Source of the DNA: Motilimonas sp. E26
Lineage (GTDB): Bacteria; Pseudomonadota; Gammaproteobacteria; Enterobacterales; CBDFNC01
Direction: 5' to 3'
Assembly (NCBI RefSeq): GCF_021278025.1
Contig: NZ_JAIBHJ010000027.1
Location: forward strand, 1 to 53,386
DNA length: 53,386 nt
Shown: in pieces, positions 1 to 6,796 of the stretch
How positions within the stretch are numbered: position 1 is the stretch's first letter
How the letters are laid out: the number at the start of each line of letters is the position of its first letter
Position numbers and translations under genes: made by a program
The notes under the pieces: generated by a model
The model's input: the letters and a program-made list of their open reading frames with translations, nothing else
What the model was told of the DNA's origin: nothing
The model's database searches: none

Positions 1-45
1 GACCGCACTAAGAGAGCCTCAATATGTGTTTGTTGTAGGCGATAT

Positions 46-168
46 CCTAACAACAGCATGACAAAGCGAAGTAAACGGCTTTGCTGATTGGCTTTAAATT
101 CGATTGAAAAACAGTCGAAGGGATCAGCGTACCTCTTGACAAACGGGAGGCTCATATGTGTTAGGTGT
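46..168 (-). repeat. Probable integron attC recombination site
   Basis: On the minus strand the stop codon of the cassette gene at 161 lies inside a CCTAAC box (near 161-167), and a matching GTTAGG box lies at 46-51, as expected for the outer R'' and R' sites of an attC. Between them is an imperfect inverted repeat: GCTGATT at 83-89 pairs with ATCAGC at 123-128, with an inner TTCGA/TCGAA stem around a five-base loop. The length of about 123 bp is like VCR-type sites. The arms match poorly outside the inner hairpin, so this is less certain than the site at 659-786. A short open frame (155 to 1) lies within it and may be spurious. Confidence 0.45.
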
Positions 169-493
169 ATGCCTCCGAGATTTCTGCAACTGAAACGCTC
201 ATAGCCAAAAAGGAAATACCTGAGTCAGACTCATAGTTATGAACTTCTATTTGAGCATGTGCCCATTGACGCTCACTGATATCTACAATCGCTGTACCAC
301 CAAGATATCCATTAAAGCCTTCTTCAATTTCTAGGTTAGACACACCTTCAAACTTGAAACTTTTGAACATGCCTTTCCTGTCGTGAGCAACTAGTTCAAT
401 TGAGCTCAACGTAGAATCCCAAGGGTCGATATTATACTTAAACTCAACCAAATCATTATTGGCGAAGCCTGCAAAAATCACTTTTTCTGACAT
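161..493 (-). CDS. Integron-cassette-type hypothetical protein
   Basis: A 110-residue protein of unknown function. I chose the ATG at 491-493 because a strong AGGAGG Shine-Dalgarno sequence precedes it by seven bases; the frame stays open 14 codons further upstream without such a site. The product is acidic, has no signal peptide or membrane segment, and reads as a small beta-rich soluble domain (alternating hydrophobic strands with GFNGYLGGTAIVDI in the middle). It lies between two attC-like sites and is read in the same direction as the next cassette gene, so it is most likely a mobile integron cassette. I do not recognise the family and infer no function. Confidence 0.6.
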   Translation of the reverse strand: MSEKVIFAGFANNDLVEFKYNIDPWDSTLSSIELVAHDRKGMFKSFKFEGVSNLEIEEGFNGYLGGTAIVDISERQWAHAQIEVHNYESDSGISFLAMSVSVAEISEAYT

Positions 494-658
494 TTTAACC
501 TCCTGACACCTAACGAGACTGTAGAATAACTCCAACAGCCAGATTTGACTAAAAAACGGGGCCCTGCAATCAATCCTAAGCGCTTTTAAAACAATTGGTA
601 ATGCATTTTGAACCCATAAAACAGGCTATATTTCTTAAAAAAGAGAAATTCTACAGCC

Positions 659-786
659 TCAACGCCGAGTTCAGCGGCGGATTTTAAGTTCTAGTTTTGC
701 GGTAAAGTGAGTGCAGCGAGCCGCAAAACTGCGACTTAAAAGCTTTCCAGCACGCGAAGCGTGCGGTGCTGCAACGACTTGTTACG
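659..786 (-). repeat. Integron attC site
   Basis: Read on the minus strand, this 128-bp element begins GTAACAAGTCGTTGC and ends AACTCGGCGTTGAGG, the usual R''-L'' and L'-R' layout of attC sites. The interior is a long imperfect palindrome: CTTTTAAGTCGCAGTTTTGC pairs with a reverse-complementary arm containing GCAAAACTAGAACTTAAAAT, and a second small hairpin (GCACGC/GCGTGC) sits on the 5' side. It lies directly downstream of the small gene at 835-1146 on the same strand, where a cassette's attC is expected. Size and shape resemble the large VCR-like sites of chromosomal integrons. No integrase gene is visible in the window. Confidence 0.75.
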
Positions 787-834
787 TGATATTTTCAATA
801 GATAGACATAAAATTTATGCATAAAAAATAGCTT

Positions 835-1146
835 TCAACCACTCTTATAATTTTCAAGTATTTTTTTATATGCAATATAAAAGTTTAATTGCATTGACCC
901 AATAACCCCACCGATAAATAGCAAATTCTTAACAAAGGTTCCTATTTCCCCATATTTCAACGCAATATTCAAACGAATAGCTAGAAAATATGCAGCAAGG
1001 CAGCCGATAAGAACTGCCCATGGCCAAACACTCGAGTACCCCAAAAGAGCCTTATTATTCCATATGGTGTAGGCTTCTTGAAATGAAACGCCTAGATCTT
1101 CTGATAATTTTCTCGGCCAAGTCATTAATATTCGTCGTAATTTCAT
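835..1146 (-). CDS. Small membrane protein in an integron cassette
   Basis: A protein of about 103 residues when started at the ATG at 1144-1146, which is preceded by GGTGAAAG; a GTG at 1183-1185 would give 116 residues but has no clear ribosome site. Two hydrophobic segments are visible, one around WPWAVLIGCLAAYFLAIRL and one around LLFIGGVIGSMQLNFYIAY, joined by a short loop, so it is predicted to be a two-pass inner-membrane protein. It is followed on the minus strand by a clear attC, so gene plus attC form one cassette. The family is not recognised. Two-TM cassette proteins are common in chromosomal integrons, and no specific role can be inferred. Confidence 0.5.
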   Translation of the reverse strand: MKLRRILMTWPRKLSEDLGVSFQEAYTIWNNKALLGYSSVWPWAVLIGCLAAYFLAIRLNIALKYGEIGTFVKNLLFIGGVIGSMQLNFYIAYKKILENYKSG

Positions 1147-1285
1147 AGCTTTCACCATAACCCAAAAAATATTCTTCTTCACCACATATGGGATAAGAAT
1201 AACTAAAATGTTAATTCTCGAACCAACGCACTCTATTTAATTGATACTCTTATATTTTCAATGGTTAGCACAAAGCCAAAAAGAA

Positions 1286-1303
1286 CGCACGTAACGCCGC
1301 ATT
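1286..1303 (-). repeat. Remnant of an upstream attC (R' end)
   Basis: On the minus strand the sequence GCGGCGTTACG resembles the last bases of an attC site, namely the simple site where the next cassette inserts. The rest of the site, which should lie at higher coordinates, is missing because IS10-like sequence starts at about 1304. This is consistent with an IS insertion followed by loss of the preceding cassette. Confidence 0.4.
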
Positions 1304-1545
1304 CTAGCGAATCCCCACAAAATATCTTTCGCTATCAAATATATAGAAACGCATCGCGTTGTGTGATCTAATTAATTTCGCCAAAAACAAACCAGATTAC
1401 AACGAGATGCGTGAACTTAATATCATACACCAACAGCTACAAAATCAATGCCCTTCCTTTCATTCACAAAAAACGACTTCAATCCCTCATCGATTCTACC
1501 CAAGCATTCCTCCAAGGTGACCGCCTCACCCTTACTCAACATGGA
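1304..1545 (+). mobile_element. Left end of an IS10-like (IS4 family) element, transposase N-terminal pseudogene
   Basis: The sequence from CTAGCGAATCCCC at 1304 resembles the IS10 outside end (CTGATGAATCCCC in memory), and the untranslated leader also resembles IS10 (TTTCGCCAAAAA followed by CAGATTACAACGAGATG). The ATG at 1407 opens a frame [20 protein letters not shown], the start of an IS10-group transposase. A frameshift near the A-run at about 1467-1473 moves the reading to [20 protein letters not shown], which again fits the family (recalled counterpart: RLNSLTLACHALLDCKTLTL). Identity stops at about 1545, where IS66 sequence begins. This is a decayed fragment with no functional product. 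Confidence 0.7.
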
Positions 1546-1980
1546 GTCTAGCCCGCTGGGTAAGGCGATAAAATACACGTTCGGCCAATGGCCAAAGCTC
1601 ATCCGCTATATCGATGACGGCCATTTATCGATAGACAATAACCGCGCTGAACGCGCAATTAAACCGCTGGTCATTGGCAGAAAAAACTGGCTCTTCTCGA
1701 CCACCCCTAACGGGGCTGAAGCGAGCGCGATGCTTTACAGCATCGTTGAAACCGCGAAAGCCAACGGACTCATCCTCTATGACTACATGGTCAAGTGTAT
1801 GCAGGAGTTAGCGAAAGCGGAGCCAGATATCGATGCGCTCCTGCCTTGGAACTTCAAACATTAGCAATATCAGCCCGTGGGATCATGGGTCGTTTACGAT
1901 CTATCTCCCCTATTCGGCTGTATCTACCCTTTTCATGTGCCATTTAGCATTGGTTCGGGCGGGGTTTATGACGCGCTTAC
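1545..1980 (+). mobile_element. IS66-family remnant: transposase (TnpC) C-terminus and right end
   Basis: The frame ending at 1864 carries the typical C-terminal part of IS66 transposases: [15 protein letters not shown], then [16 protein letters not shown] (containing the last catalytic Glu of the DDE triad in the NNRAER motif), [10 protein letters not shown] and the terminal ALLPWN. About 100 residues remain of roughly 500. After the stop, the element appears to end at 1980 in GACGCGCTTAC, matching the IS66 terminal inverted repeat (GTAAGCG read inward). The 5' part, including tnpA and tnpB, is gone and is replaced by IS10-like sequence. The continuous frame from 1448 is therefore a chimera of out-of-frame IS10 and in-frame IS66. 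Confidence 0.8.
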
Positions 1981-2184
1981 TAGCAAACTGATAAGGCAAG
2001 CGTTTACATTATGATCGCCCCTTACATCCCTCCCGCTCGTCTTGAGAAAGGTACTCAGGCTAAGCGCGGTTAAGGCTCAATGCAGCAATTTACTTAATAA
2101 GGCAGGAAATCGAGCTCATCGAGGCTCCGGGCTTGTCCAACACTTGAATATAGGTGTCGGCTTCGCGACACCTATTCTTATCTG
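1981..2184. other. Intergenic stretch with a 10-bp hairpin
   Basis: No gene seen. A perfect stem lies at 2150-2159 and 2166-2175 (ATAGGTGTCG / CGACACCTAT, loop GCTTCG), just downstream of the methyltransferase-like gene on the minus strand. It could end that transcript, but it has no U-run, so it may be a factor-dependent or non-functional hairpin. Confidence 0.4.
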
Positions 2185-2862
2185 TTACACGGATTTAACC
2201 ACCAGCATTTGAGTGGCTCCTTTTTGAAACTCGTAATTAATACCCTTTTGACAACAGACTAATCCTTTGGCGCTCAATGTTTCAATTACACTATTTAGGT
2301 GGGGTGATATTTCTCCGTTGAGTGATAATAACGGATATATTCGAACTTCTTTAGCAACCCTGCAAAGCTCTAGGATAGATGCAATGTGCTGTTCTAAATT
2401 TACATGCTCGCTATATAGAAACAAATAATGGGAACACAGTGCAAGATCGAACTGTTTATCTTGAAAGCTCAGGCTAGGTAATGATTCATTAATGTAACGG
2501 CCTAATTCTTTGCCATTCTCGTAATCATCAATGAACGCATTCATAGCACTCATTCGGAGTTCTCCTAGCGCTTCCACTGTGGGGATGCTTTTCCAAATGT
2601 ACTTATCTTTATTAAGTTGCATTTGAGGCATAATTTCATCATAAACCGAAGCTATACGACTTTTCAGCTCTTCACCACTAAATTGATAGGTAGGATCAAC
2701 TGAAATAACATTTCCACCAAGTTTTGTCAGCTCAGCATTAAATGATGCGGGACCATCACCGCAACCTAAAATTGATTTATCCAGATCAACTTCCGTTAAT
2801 GAGAAGATTTCTTGATATTCATCTAAAGACCTACCCCAAGGTACTACGTTTTCCAACTTCAC
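2185..2862 (-). CDS. Class I SAM-dependent methyltransferase-like protein
   Basis: A 225-residue protein. Residues around 32-45 (ILGCGDGPASFNAE) look like glycine-rich motif I of Rossmann-fold methyltransferases, followed by strand 2 with an acidic end (GNVISVDPTY) and, at about 137-150, FDLALCSHYLFLYS, which fits motif post-II/IV. The substrate cannot be read from the sequence. The start is a GTG at 2860-2862 with an AAGGAAG ribosome site. A TATAAT box on the minus strand at 2893-2898 lies inside a perfect 20-bp palindrome, suggesting a regulated promoter. The gene stands alone between mobile-element debris and a non-coding stretch, so it may be accessory. Fold call fairly sure; function open. 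Confidence 0.7.
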   Translation of the reverse strand: MKLENVVPWGRSLDEYQEIFSLTEVDLDKSILGCGDGPASFNAELTKLGGNVISVDPTYQFSGEELKSRIASVYDEIMPQMQLNKDKYIWKSIPTVEALGELRMSAMNAFIDDYENGKELGRYINESLPSLSFQDKQFDLALCSHYLFLYSEHVNLEQHIASILELCRVAKEVRIYPLLSLNGEISPHLNSVIETLSAKGLVCCQKGINYEFQKGATQMLVVKSV

Positions 2863-2893
2863 TTCTTACTTCCTTAATACGCTGTTACACGTA

Positions 2894-2913
2894 TTATACG
2901 GAATTCCGTATAA
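2894..2913. promoter_or_regulatory. Perfect 20-bp palindrome overlapping a likely -10 box
   Basis: TTATACGGAA followed by its exact complement TTCCGTATAA. On the minus strand the second half supplies a TATAAT -10 box about 30 bases before the start of the methyltransferase-like gene. A partial repeat of the half-site (ATTCCGTAA) lies at about 2942-2950. A dimeric repressor operator is the simplest reading; no regulator gene is adjacent. Confidence 0.45.
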
Positions 2914-3326
2914 ACCCCGCACGCTAGCGCACGAGAATCGTTATTCCGTAAAAAATAAATTAATAATATTCAGCCAGTTAAATGCTCTTTTACCACCCTT
3001 AACTAGCTAAACAGGGGTAAACAAAGGGAGCCTAGTATTTACCGAGATCAAATTTGGCCCCCATAAAGAATTCAGCTGATTTATTTTGTGATTATATATC
3101 AAAGTATTATAAATAAGGTGTGAACAAAGCGAGACTTTTGCAATTACTTTACCGCGCCAAATCCCGAGATATTGCCATTTATCTCATTACCATTGGTTTT
3201 ATATGCAGAACTTTTGAAATGCATTTTATCGACCCATCTTGTTTGGCCAACTCACCTTGTTTCTGAGGAGAAATCACACTATTTCTCTTATTCAGGTTAA
3301 ATCAGGCTGCTTAAGGAGAAACCTTT
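2914..3326. other. Non-coding stretch, nothing identified
   Basis: About 410 bases with stops in all frames and no convincing RNA gene, promoter or mobile-element end. A short repeat GAGAAAT...ATTTCTC occurs near 3268-3286. It may be decayed accessory DNA between the methyltransferase-like gene and the hydrolase gene. Confidence 0.4.
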
Positions 3327-4295
3327 TTACAACTTACCTAACCAATCCCTAAGCACGGGTTGAACCTCTGGCCCAACCACTACACCCATATGGGTCACAT
3401 CGGGTAATAGCTTCACGTCTACTTTTGTGTATTCACTGATCAATGGTTGGTATTGGTCTACATACATGGTTTCGTCAGCAGTACCTGCAATTACCAGCAA
3501 TGGCTGGTTAATACTGCTCAAATCTTGCTGATAATCTCGCGGCGCAAAAGAAGTATTAAGGCGATAGGAGTAAACCAAGGTTTCACTGCCATTTCGCAGT
3601 GGCTCTGGCAGGTTAAATTGTATTGCCGTGAGTGAATCAAACCAGTGAACACCGATGTTATTTAACATAGTGAGTCCCACAATCCGTCCCGTATAAGGCT
3701 GTGCCCAACCGCCTGCATTTGGCTTTGTGGTGGGTGCGTTGTAATAGATAAAAGGCGCTAATAATACATAGGCGTCGGCTTGCCCGCCATACTGGCCACC
3801 AGCAAAACGGATAGCTAATCCGCCTCCCGAAGAATGACCGCCAACGATCACCTTAGTGTCGGGATGGCGGGTTTTGATCATTGCCATAAAATCGGCTAAA
3901 TCATCTTCAAATTGGCCAATGTAATCGACATCGCCACGTCTTTTCGGATCATGCCCATGGCCGCGTAAATCTGGTGTATAAACCTGCGCCAAACCTTGTT
4001 TGCTGACATAGTTTGCCAAGGATAAAAATTGCTGGCTATGCCAACCCGAGCCATGCAATAAGATGAGTGTTTTATTAGCCCGACTAGGATAATGGCGATA
4101 AGCGAGCGCAGTATTGTCCCGGGCCTGATAATATTGCAGTTCAGGTAATGAATTGTAATCTATCAACATTTCGTTGAAGTTAATGTTATCAGCACCTTGC
4201 TCTGCAGATATTTTTGGCTTGCTAACTATTATTAACGTCGCCGCGATGCCAAGATAAATTAGCACTGCAATAAGTAAAATTTTTAATATTATCAA
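3327..4295 (-). CDS. Membrane-anchored alpha/beta hydrolase (serine hydrolase)
   Basis: 322 residues. An N-terminal hydrophobic segment (about residues 4-24) anchors it, and the rest is an alpha/beta-hydrolase domain of the Hydrolase_4 / lysophospholipase type. Visible features are the oxyanion loop LLHGSGWHSQ near 80, the nucleophile elbow GGHSSGGG near 153 (catalytic Ser), an Asp in AGTADETM near 272 and the catalytic His in VTHMG near 302. The reaction should be ester or lipid hydrolysis; substrate unknown. The frame opens at a TTG (4293-4295) with no ATG available before the membrane segment and no good Shine-Dalgarno, so the start is uncertain. It is separated from the RNA-repair operon by a terminator, so it is probably a separate unit. 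Confidence 0.75.
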   Translation of the reverse strand: MIILKILLIAVLIYLGIAATLIIVSKPKISAEQGADNINFNEMLIDYNSLPELQYYQARDNTALAYRHYPSRANKTLILLHGSGWHSQQFLSLANYVSKQGLAQVYTPDLRGHGHDPKRRGDVDYIGQFEDDLADFMAMIKTRHPDTKVIVGGHSSGGGLAIRFAGGQYGGQADAYVLLAPFIYYNAPTTKPNAGGWAQPYTGRIVGLTMLNNIGVHWFDSLTAIQFNLPEPLRNGSETLVYSYRLNTSFAPRDYQQDLSSINQPLLVIAGTADETMYVDQYQPLISEYTKVDVKLLPDVTHMGVVVGPEVQPVLRDWLGKL

Positions 4296-4320
4296 TACTT
4301 AAGCCCATATTTAAAACTAA

Positions 4321-4347
4321 GTAAAACCCCCGCTAAGTGGCGGGGGT
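4321..4347 (-). terminator. Rho-independent terminator of the RNA-repair operon
   Basis: GC-only stem CCCCCGC (4327-4333) / GCGGGGG (4340-4346) with a six-base loop; on the minus strand it is followed by TTTTAC. It lies 45 bases after the stop of the HD/kinase gene and marks the 3' end of the rtcB-prfH cluster. Confidence 0.85.
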
Positions 4348-4392
4348 GTTTGGCGACAACAGACTAAGTGTAAGTCTAGGACAAGCTGGTAA

Positions 4393-5652
4393 CTAAAACG
4401 TACCTTGCCTGAACAATTCATTGCCTTTGTCACCAATAATAAGCATTCGGTGTCCTTCGGTCATGGAAGGCCACTCTAACTTGGTTAATTGGCGGTTAAT
4501 AATCTCATCTCCAACAACATGCTGCCGGCTTTTATCATGACGTCGCAGCGTACTTTCCTTTACTTGAAAAGCAACAATGGTAATTAACGCCCCATAATTC
4601 AGGCCAAAGTCGCAAATTATTTGCCTAAAATCTTTACGAATATTAGTCGCATCCCACACAACATTTCGCTTATTTGCTAACGCTGTTTTTAATCGAGATT
4701 TAGCCAGCTGCAACATTTGACCACGATTTTTTTGGCAACTTCTTTTTCCGTTGATCTCTTCGCGTATTTCATCTAATGAAATAACCTCGAATCCGTTAAG
4801 GTTTTGCGCAATCCAAGTGGATTTACCACTGCCACTAATGCCACACATCACGTAAAGATGGCTGTAGCCTAAAGCACCTTGGTAGTTCTTAGCGAGCGCT
4901 TCCTCTATCATATTTATTTGGCCAATTGCGAGCTGACGAACAGCATAACCATTCAAATAGGCTTGTTCAGAACGAGAAGGTTTAACCTGAATAGGCTTTA
5001 ATATATTGTCTGTTGGCTCATCCACACTCCATAGCTCATATTCTTGAGCGAACATTCTAAACTGTTCAAGCAAATCGATTTGTAGCGATGAGTCTGTACA
5101 CGTTCGGCCTTGCATATCCGCTAATTCAAGCCAATAAAGTAGTGCTAAGTCTACATGCAGTGAAAGGTGCAAGTAGTCGCTGTAACTATTATTTTTGATC
5201 ACTAGGCTTTTTGGCATCTGATGGTAGCCCACTAGCCCTATAATGGCTCTTATTACTTTATGCTCAAGGGGTAACTCAAGCAATTTAATAGCTAAATAGC
5301 TGGCACCAACCTCCTCGTGCTTTGGCGCAACAACACGTTCAATACCCGCAATTAGCTTACGCTTTGTGGTTATCGGTTTTGCAATATCGTGCAGTAGAGC
5401 CGATAGGATCAATATCTGCCTTTTTACGCCGGTTATATGCTTGGCGTCAGCGTTGAATATTTCATACAGTTTACTCAATACCATGTCTGTATGGATGGCC
5501 ACATTACCTTCCGCATGCCAAATGCTGTCTTGCTCAGTGTCAGCAAATTGGTGCAATAAGGGAAATGTCTCTCCTAAGTACCGTACACATTCAGCAAAAT
5601 TTGGCGAATGGTCTAAGGCTAAGCTATCTAGCCAGGTTGCTAGTTTGTTCAT
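4393..5652 (-). CDS. HD-domain / polynucleotide kinase fusion (HD-Pnkp type RNA end-healing enzyme)
   Basis: 419 residues in two parts. Residues about 45-200 form an HD phosphohydrolase domain, with H in WHAEGNVAIHTDMV, the HD pair in ALLHDIAKP and a later H in GYHQMPKS. Residues about 265-410 form a P-loop kinase of the T4 Pnkp type, with Walker A GISGSGKST, then SLDEIRE, WDATNIRK and an arginine-rich lid (RRHDKSRQHV). In characterised bacterial HD-Pnkp proteins (for example Runella) the kinase phosphorylates 5'-OH RNA ends and the HD domain removes 2',3'-cyclic and 2' phosphates, producing ends for a classical ligase. The gene starts one base after the stop of an RNA ligase gene, with its ribosome site inside that gene's end, so the two should be translated together. 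It is the last gene before a strong terminator. Confidence 0.85.
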   Translation of the reverse strand: MNKLATWLDSLALDHSPNFAECVRYLGETFPLLHQFADTEQDSIWHAEGNVAIHTDMVLSKLYEIFNADAKHITGVKRQILILSALLHDIAKPITTKRKLIAGIERVVAPKHEEVGASYLAIKLLELPLEHKVIRAIIGLVGYHQMPKSLVIKNNSYSDYLHLSLHVDLALLYWLELADMQGRTCTDSSLQIDLLEQFRMFAQEYELWSVDEPTDNILKPIQVKPSRSEQAYLNGYAVRQLAIGQINMIEEALAKNYQGALGYSHLYVMCGISGSGKSTWIAQNLNGFEVISLDEIREEINGKRSCQKNRGQMLQLAKSRLKTALANKRNVVWDATNIRKDFRQIICDFGLNYGALITIVAFQVKESTLRRHDKSRQHVVGDEIINRQLTKLEWPSMTEGHRMLIIGDKGNELFRQGTF

Positions 5653-5653
5653 C

Positions 5654-6295
5654 TTAACCGCCTTTTTTTAGATTTATATTGCTTAATCCATTAGGAACCA
5701 ATTCAGCATGCATCCAATGTTTATCAGTGATCACATGGTTACTTCTCACCCATTTAGCGACACTTTTATTAAATTGTGAGTAGTGAAAACCATCAGTTAC
5801 TCTTACTACGTAACCTTCTTGGTGTTTTGTATCCAGCACTATGTTTTTTATTGTTTTTTCGCACCATAAGCCAACATACAACTCTTTCGGGGTGATTAAG
5901 CCTAATTGTGCAAAAAAACGTTTGCTGTCTTGCCAGCTTAAGCATTCGTTGTTTTCATTCCATAGTGAAAACGCCATAAAATAACTCATTAATGCTTCAT
6001 AACTAATCGAGTGCCTTGCATAGAGGTTTTCACCACAAATACGCCACCCTTGTGGAATTTGGTAACCAATCTCAGCTTGCAATCCTTTCACCCATGTTCT
6101 GGATGGGTGAAAGCGACTATCAATCGAGCGAGCATGCACAAAATCACTGTAAATAGTGGTATTTTCGCCATCCATTTTTTCTGTCACAACGACTTGTCGG
6201 TTTTCAAAACAGCTTACATTACCTTGGTAAAGGTCATCATCGGTCGCCCCCGGTGACCAAGGCAAGTGCGGGGTGCGAGGGTATTTAATTCTCAT
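5654..6295 (-). CDS. ATP-dependent RNA ligase (nucleotidyltransferase family)
   Basis: 213 residues, containing essentially only the nucleotidyltransferase core. Motif I is TEKMDGENTT near residues 38-47 (adenylated Lys in KMDGEN), motif III is GENLYARHSI near 104-113, motif IV is EGYVVR near 160, and motif V is VAKWVR near 179. This fits the RNA_ligase (T4 Rnl2-like) superfamily, which joins 5'-phosphate and 3'-OH RNA ends through an enzyme-adenylate. It is shorter than T4 Rnl2 (about 330 residues) and lacks an obvious C-terminal domain. It pairs with the HD/kinase gene that follows after one base and would supply the sealing step after end-healing. A structured 155-base spacer separates it from the upstream phosphatase gene. 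Confidence 0.85.
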   Translation of the reverse strand: MRIKYPRTPHLPWSPGATDDDLYQGNVSCFENRQVVVTEKMDGENTTIYSDFVHARSIDSRFHPSRTWVKGLQAEIGYQIPQGWRICGENLYARHSISYEALMSYFMAFSLWNENNECLSWQDSKRFFAQLGLITPKELYVGLWCEKTIKNIVLDTKHQEGYVVRVTDGFHYSQFNKSVAKWVRSNHVITDKHWMHAELVPNGLSNINLKKGG

Positions 6296-6335
6296 TATGT
6301 AACTCCAAACTTAAACGTTATGATTGCCCGTTAGG

Positions 6336-6410
6336 TCAATCTCTTAATGGTTTTATGCAGCGCATAGTTAATTCTCCATTCCTGAAATGGCGAATATGAC
6401 GATGCGCTGC
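6336..6410 (-). promoter_or_regulatory. Structured spacer with a nine-codon mini-ORF inside the RNA-repair operon
   Basis: Nested inverted repeats: GCAGCGCAT (6357-6365) with ATGCGCTGC (6402-6410) encloses CCATT (6376-6380) / AATGG (6386-6390). On the minus strand the outer stem contains the ATG (6363-6365) of a tiny frame, MRCIKPLRD then TGA at 6336-6338, preceded by GGAG eight bases upstream. The stem would sequester this start. This may be a translational control or RNA-processing element ahead of the ligase gene, or an internal leader. No T-rich tract follows, so it is not a simple terminator. Confidence 0.45.
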
Positions 6411-6451
6411 TGAGCTAGAATTACATTGCCCTACCCTCTAATGTTCTGAAT

Positions 6452-6796
6452 TTAAGTTAGCGCCAAATAGCTACTAACATGTTGTTTTATTAGAATTACT
6501 AATTCTTTGTCCATGTATTGATATTCATCAGGAATATCTAATACCTGAATATCTTTATGAATTAACAACTTATAAAACTGTGCTTTTAACCTATTCTTGT
6601 GTTTTTGCTCCATAACAAAAATAACATCCGCCCACTGAATGGTATTGGCATTCACCCTTCTATGCGCCTTTGTGCTTGTACCTGCTGATTTTACAGCTAG
6701 CGTAGGATGATTTTTCCATACCTGCTCACCCGTTGGGCTTCGCCATTGGTTACGGCTACAAATAAACAGTACATTTGTTACTTGATGTTGCTGCAT
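6452..6796 (-). CDS. Small LMW-protein-tyrosine-phosphatase-fold protein (COG4551-like) in the RNA-repair operon
   Basis: 114 residues, the normal length for this short LMW-PTP branch, so not truncated. The phosphatase P-loop C-X5-R-S is present as CSRNQWRSPT near residues 13-22. SAGTSTKAHRRV follows, then WADVIFVMEQKHKNR, and near residue 87 the general-acid region LDIPDEYQYMD. All parts needed for cysteine-dependent phosphomonoester hydrolysis appear intact. The start ATG overlaps the prfH stop by one base (TAATG), so it is translationally coupled to prfH. Such proteins are annotated as tyrosine phosphatases by fold. In this operon an RNA-end phosphate or a phosphorylated translation component is an equally plausible substrate; that is inference. 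Confidence 0.8.
   Translation of the reverse strand: MQQHQVTNVLFICSRNQWRSPTGEQVWKNHPTLAVKSAGTSTKAHRRVNANTIQWADVIFVMEQKHKNRLKAQFYKLLIHKDIQVLDIPDEYQYMDKELVILIKQHVSSYLALT

Noticed and set aside
1-155. Minus-strand open frame of 51 codons running off the left edge (MSLPFVKRYADPFDC...)
   Set aside because: It has no ribosome site and lies inside a probable attC site, so it is more likely part of the recombination site than a gene; it could be real if the frame continues well beyond the window.
1448-1864. 138-codon frame as an intact transposase gene
   Set aside because: Its first 33 codons are IS10-like sequence read in the wrong frame; only the C-terminal part is genuine IS66 transposase, so it is a remnant.
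2150-2175. Short attC site around the 10-bp hairpin after the methyltransferase-like gene
   Set aside because: The flanking AAC/GTT triplets do not form matching R''/R' boxes and the stem is perfect, unlike attC, which has unpaired bases.
3327-4295. Alpha/beta hydrolase as the sixth member of the RNA-repair operon
   Set aside because: A strong terminator at 4321-4347 separates it from the HD/kinase gene, and no functional link is evident.
6452-6796. Truncated LMW protein tyrosine phosphatase
   Set aside because: At 114 residues it is shorter than classical LMW-PTP (about 150), but it has the full motif set and ending of the short COG4551-like branch, so it is complete.
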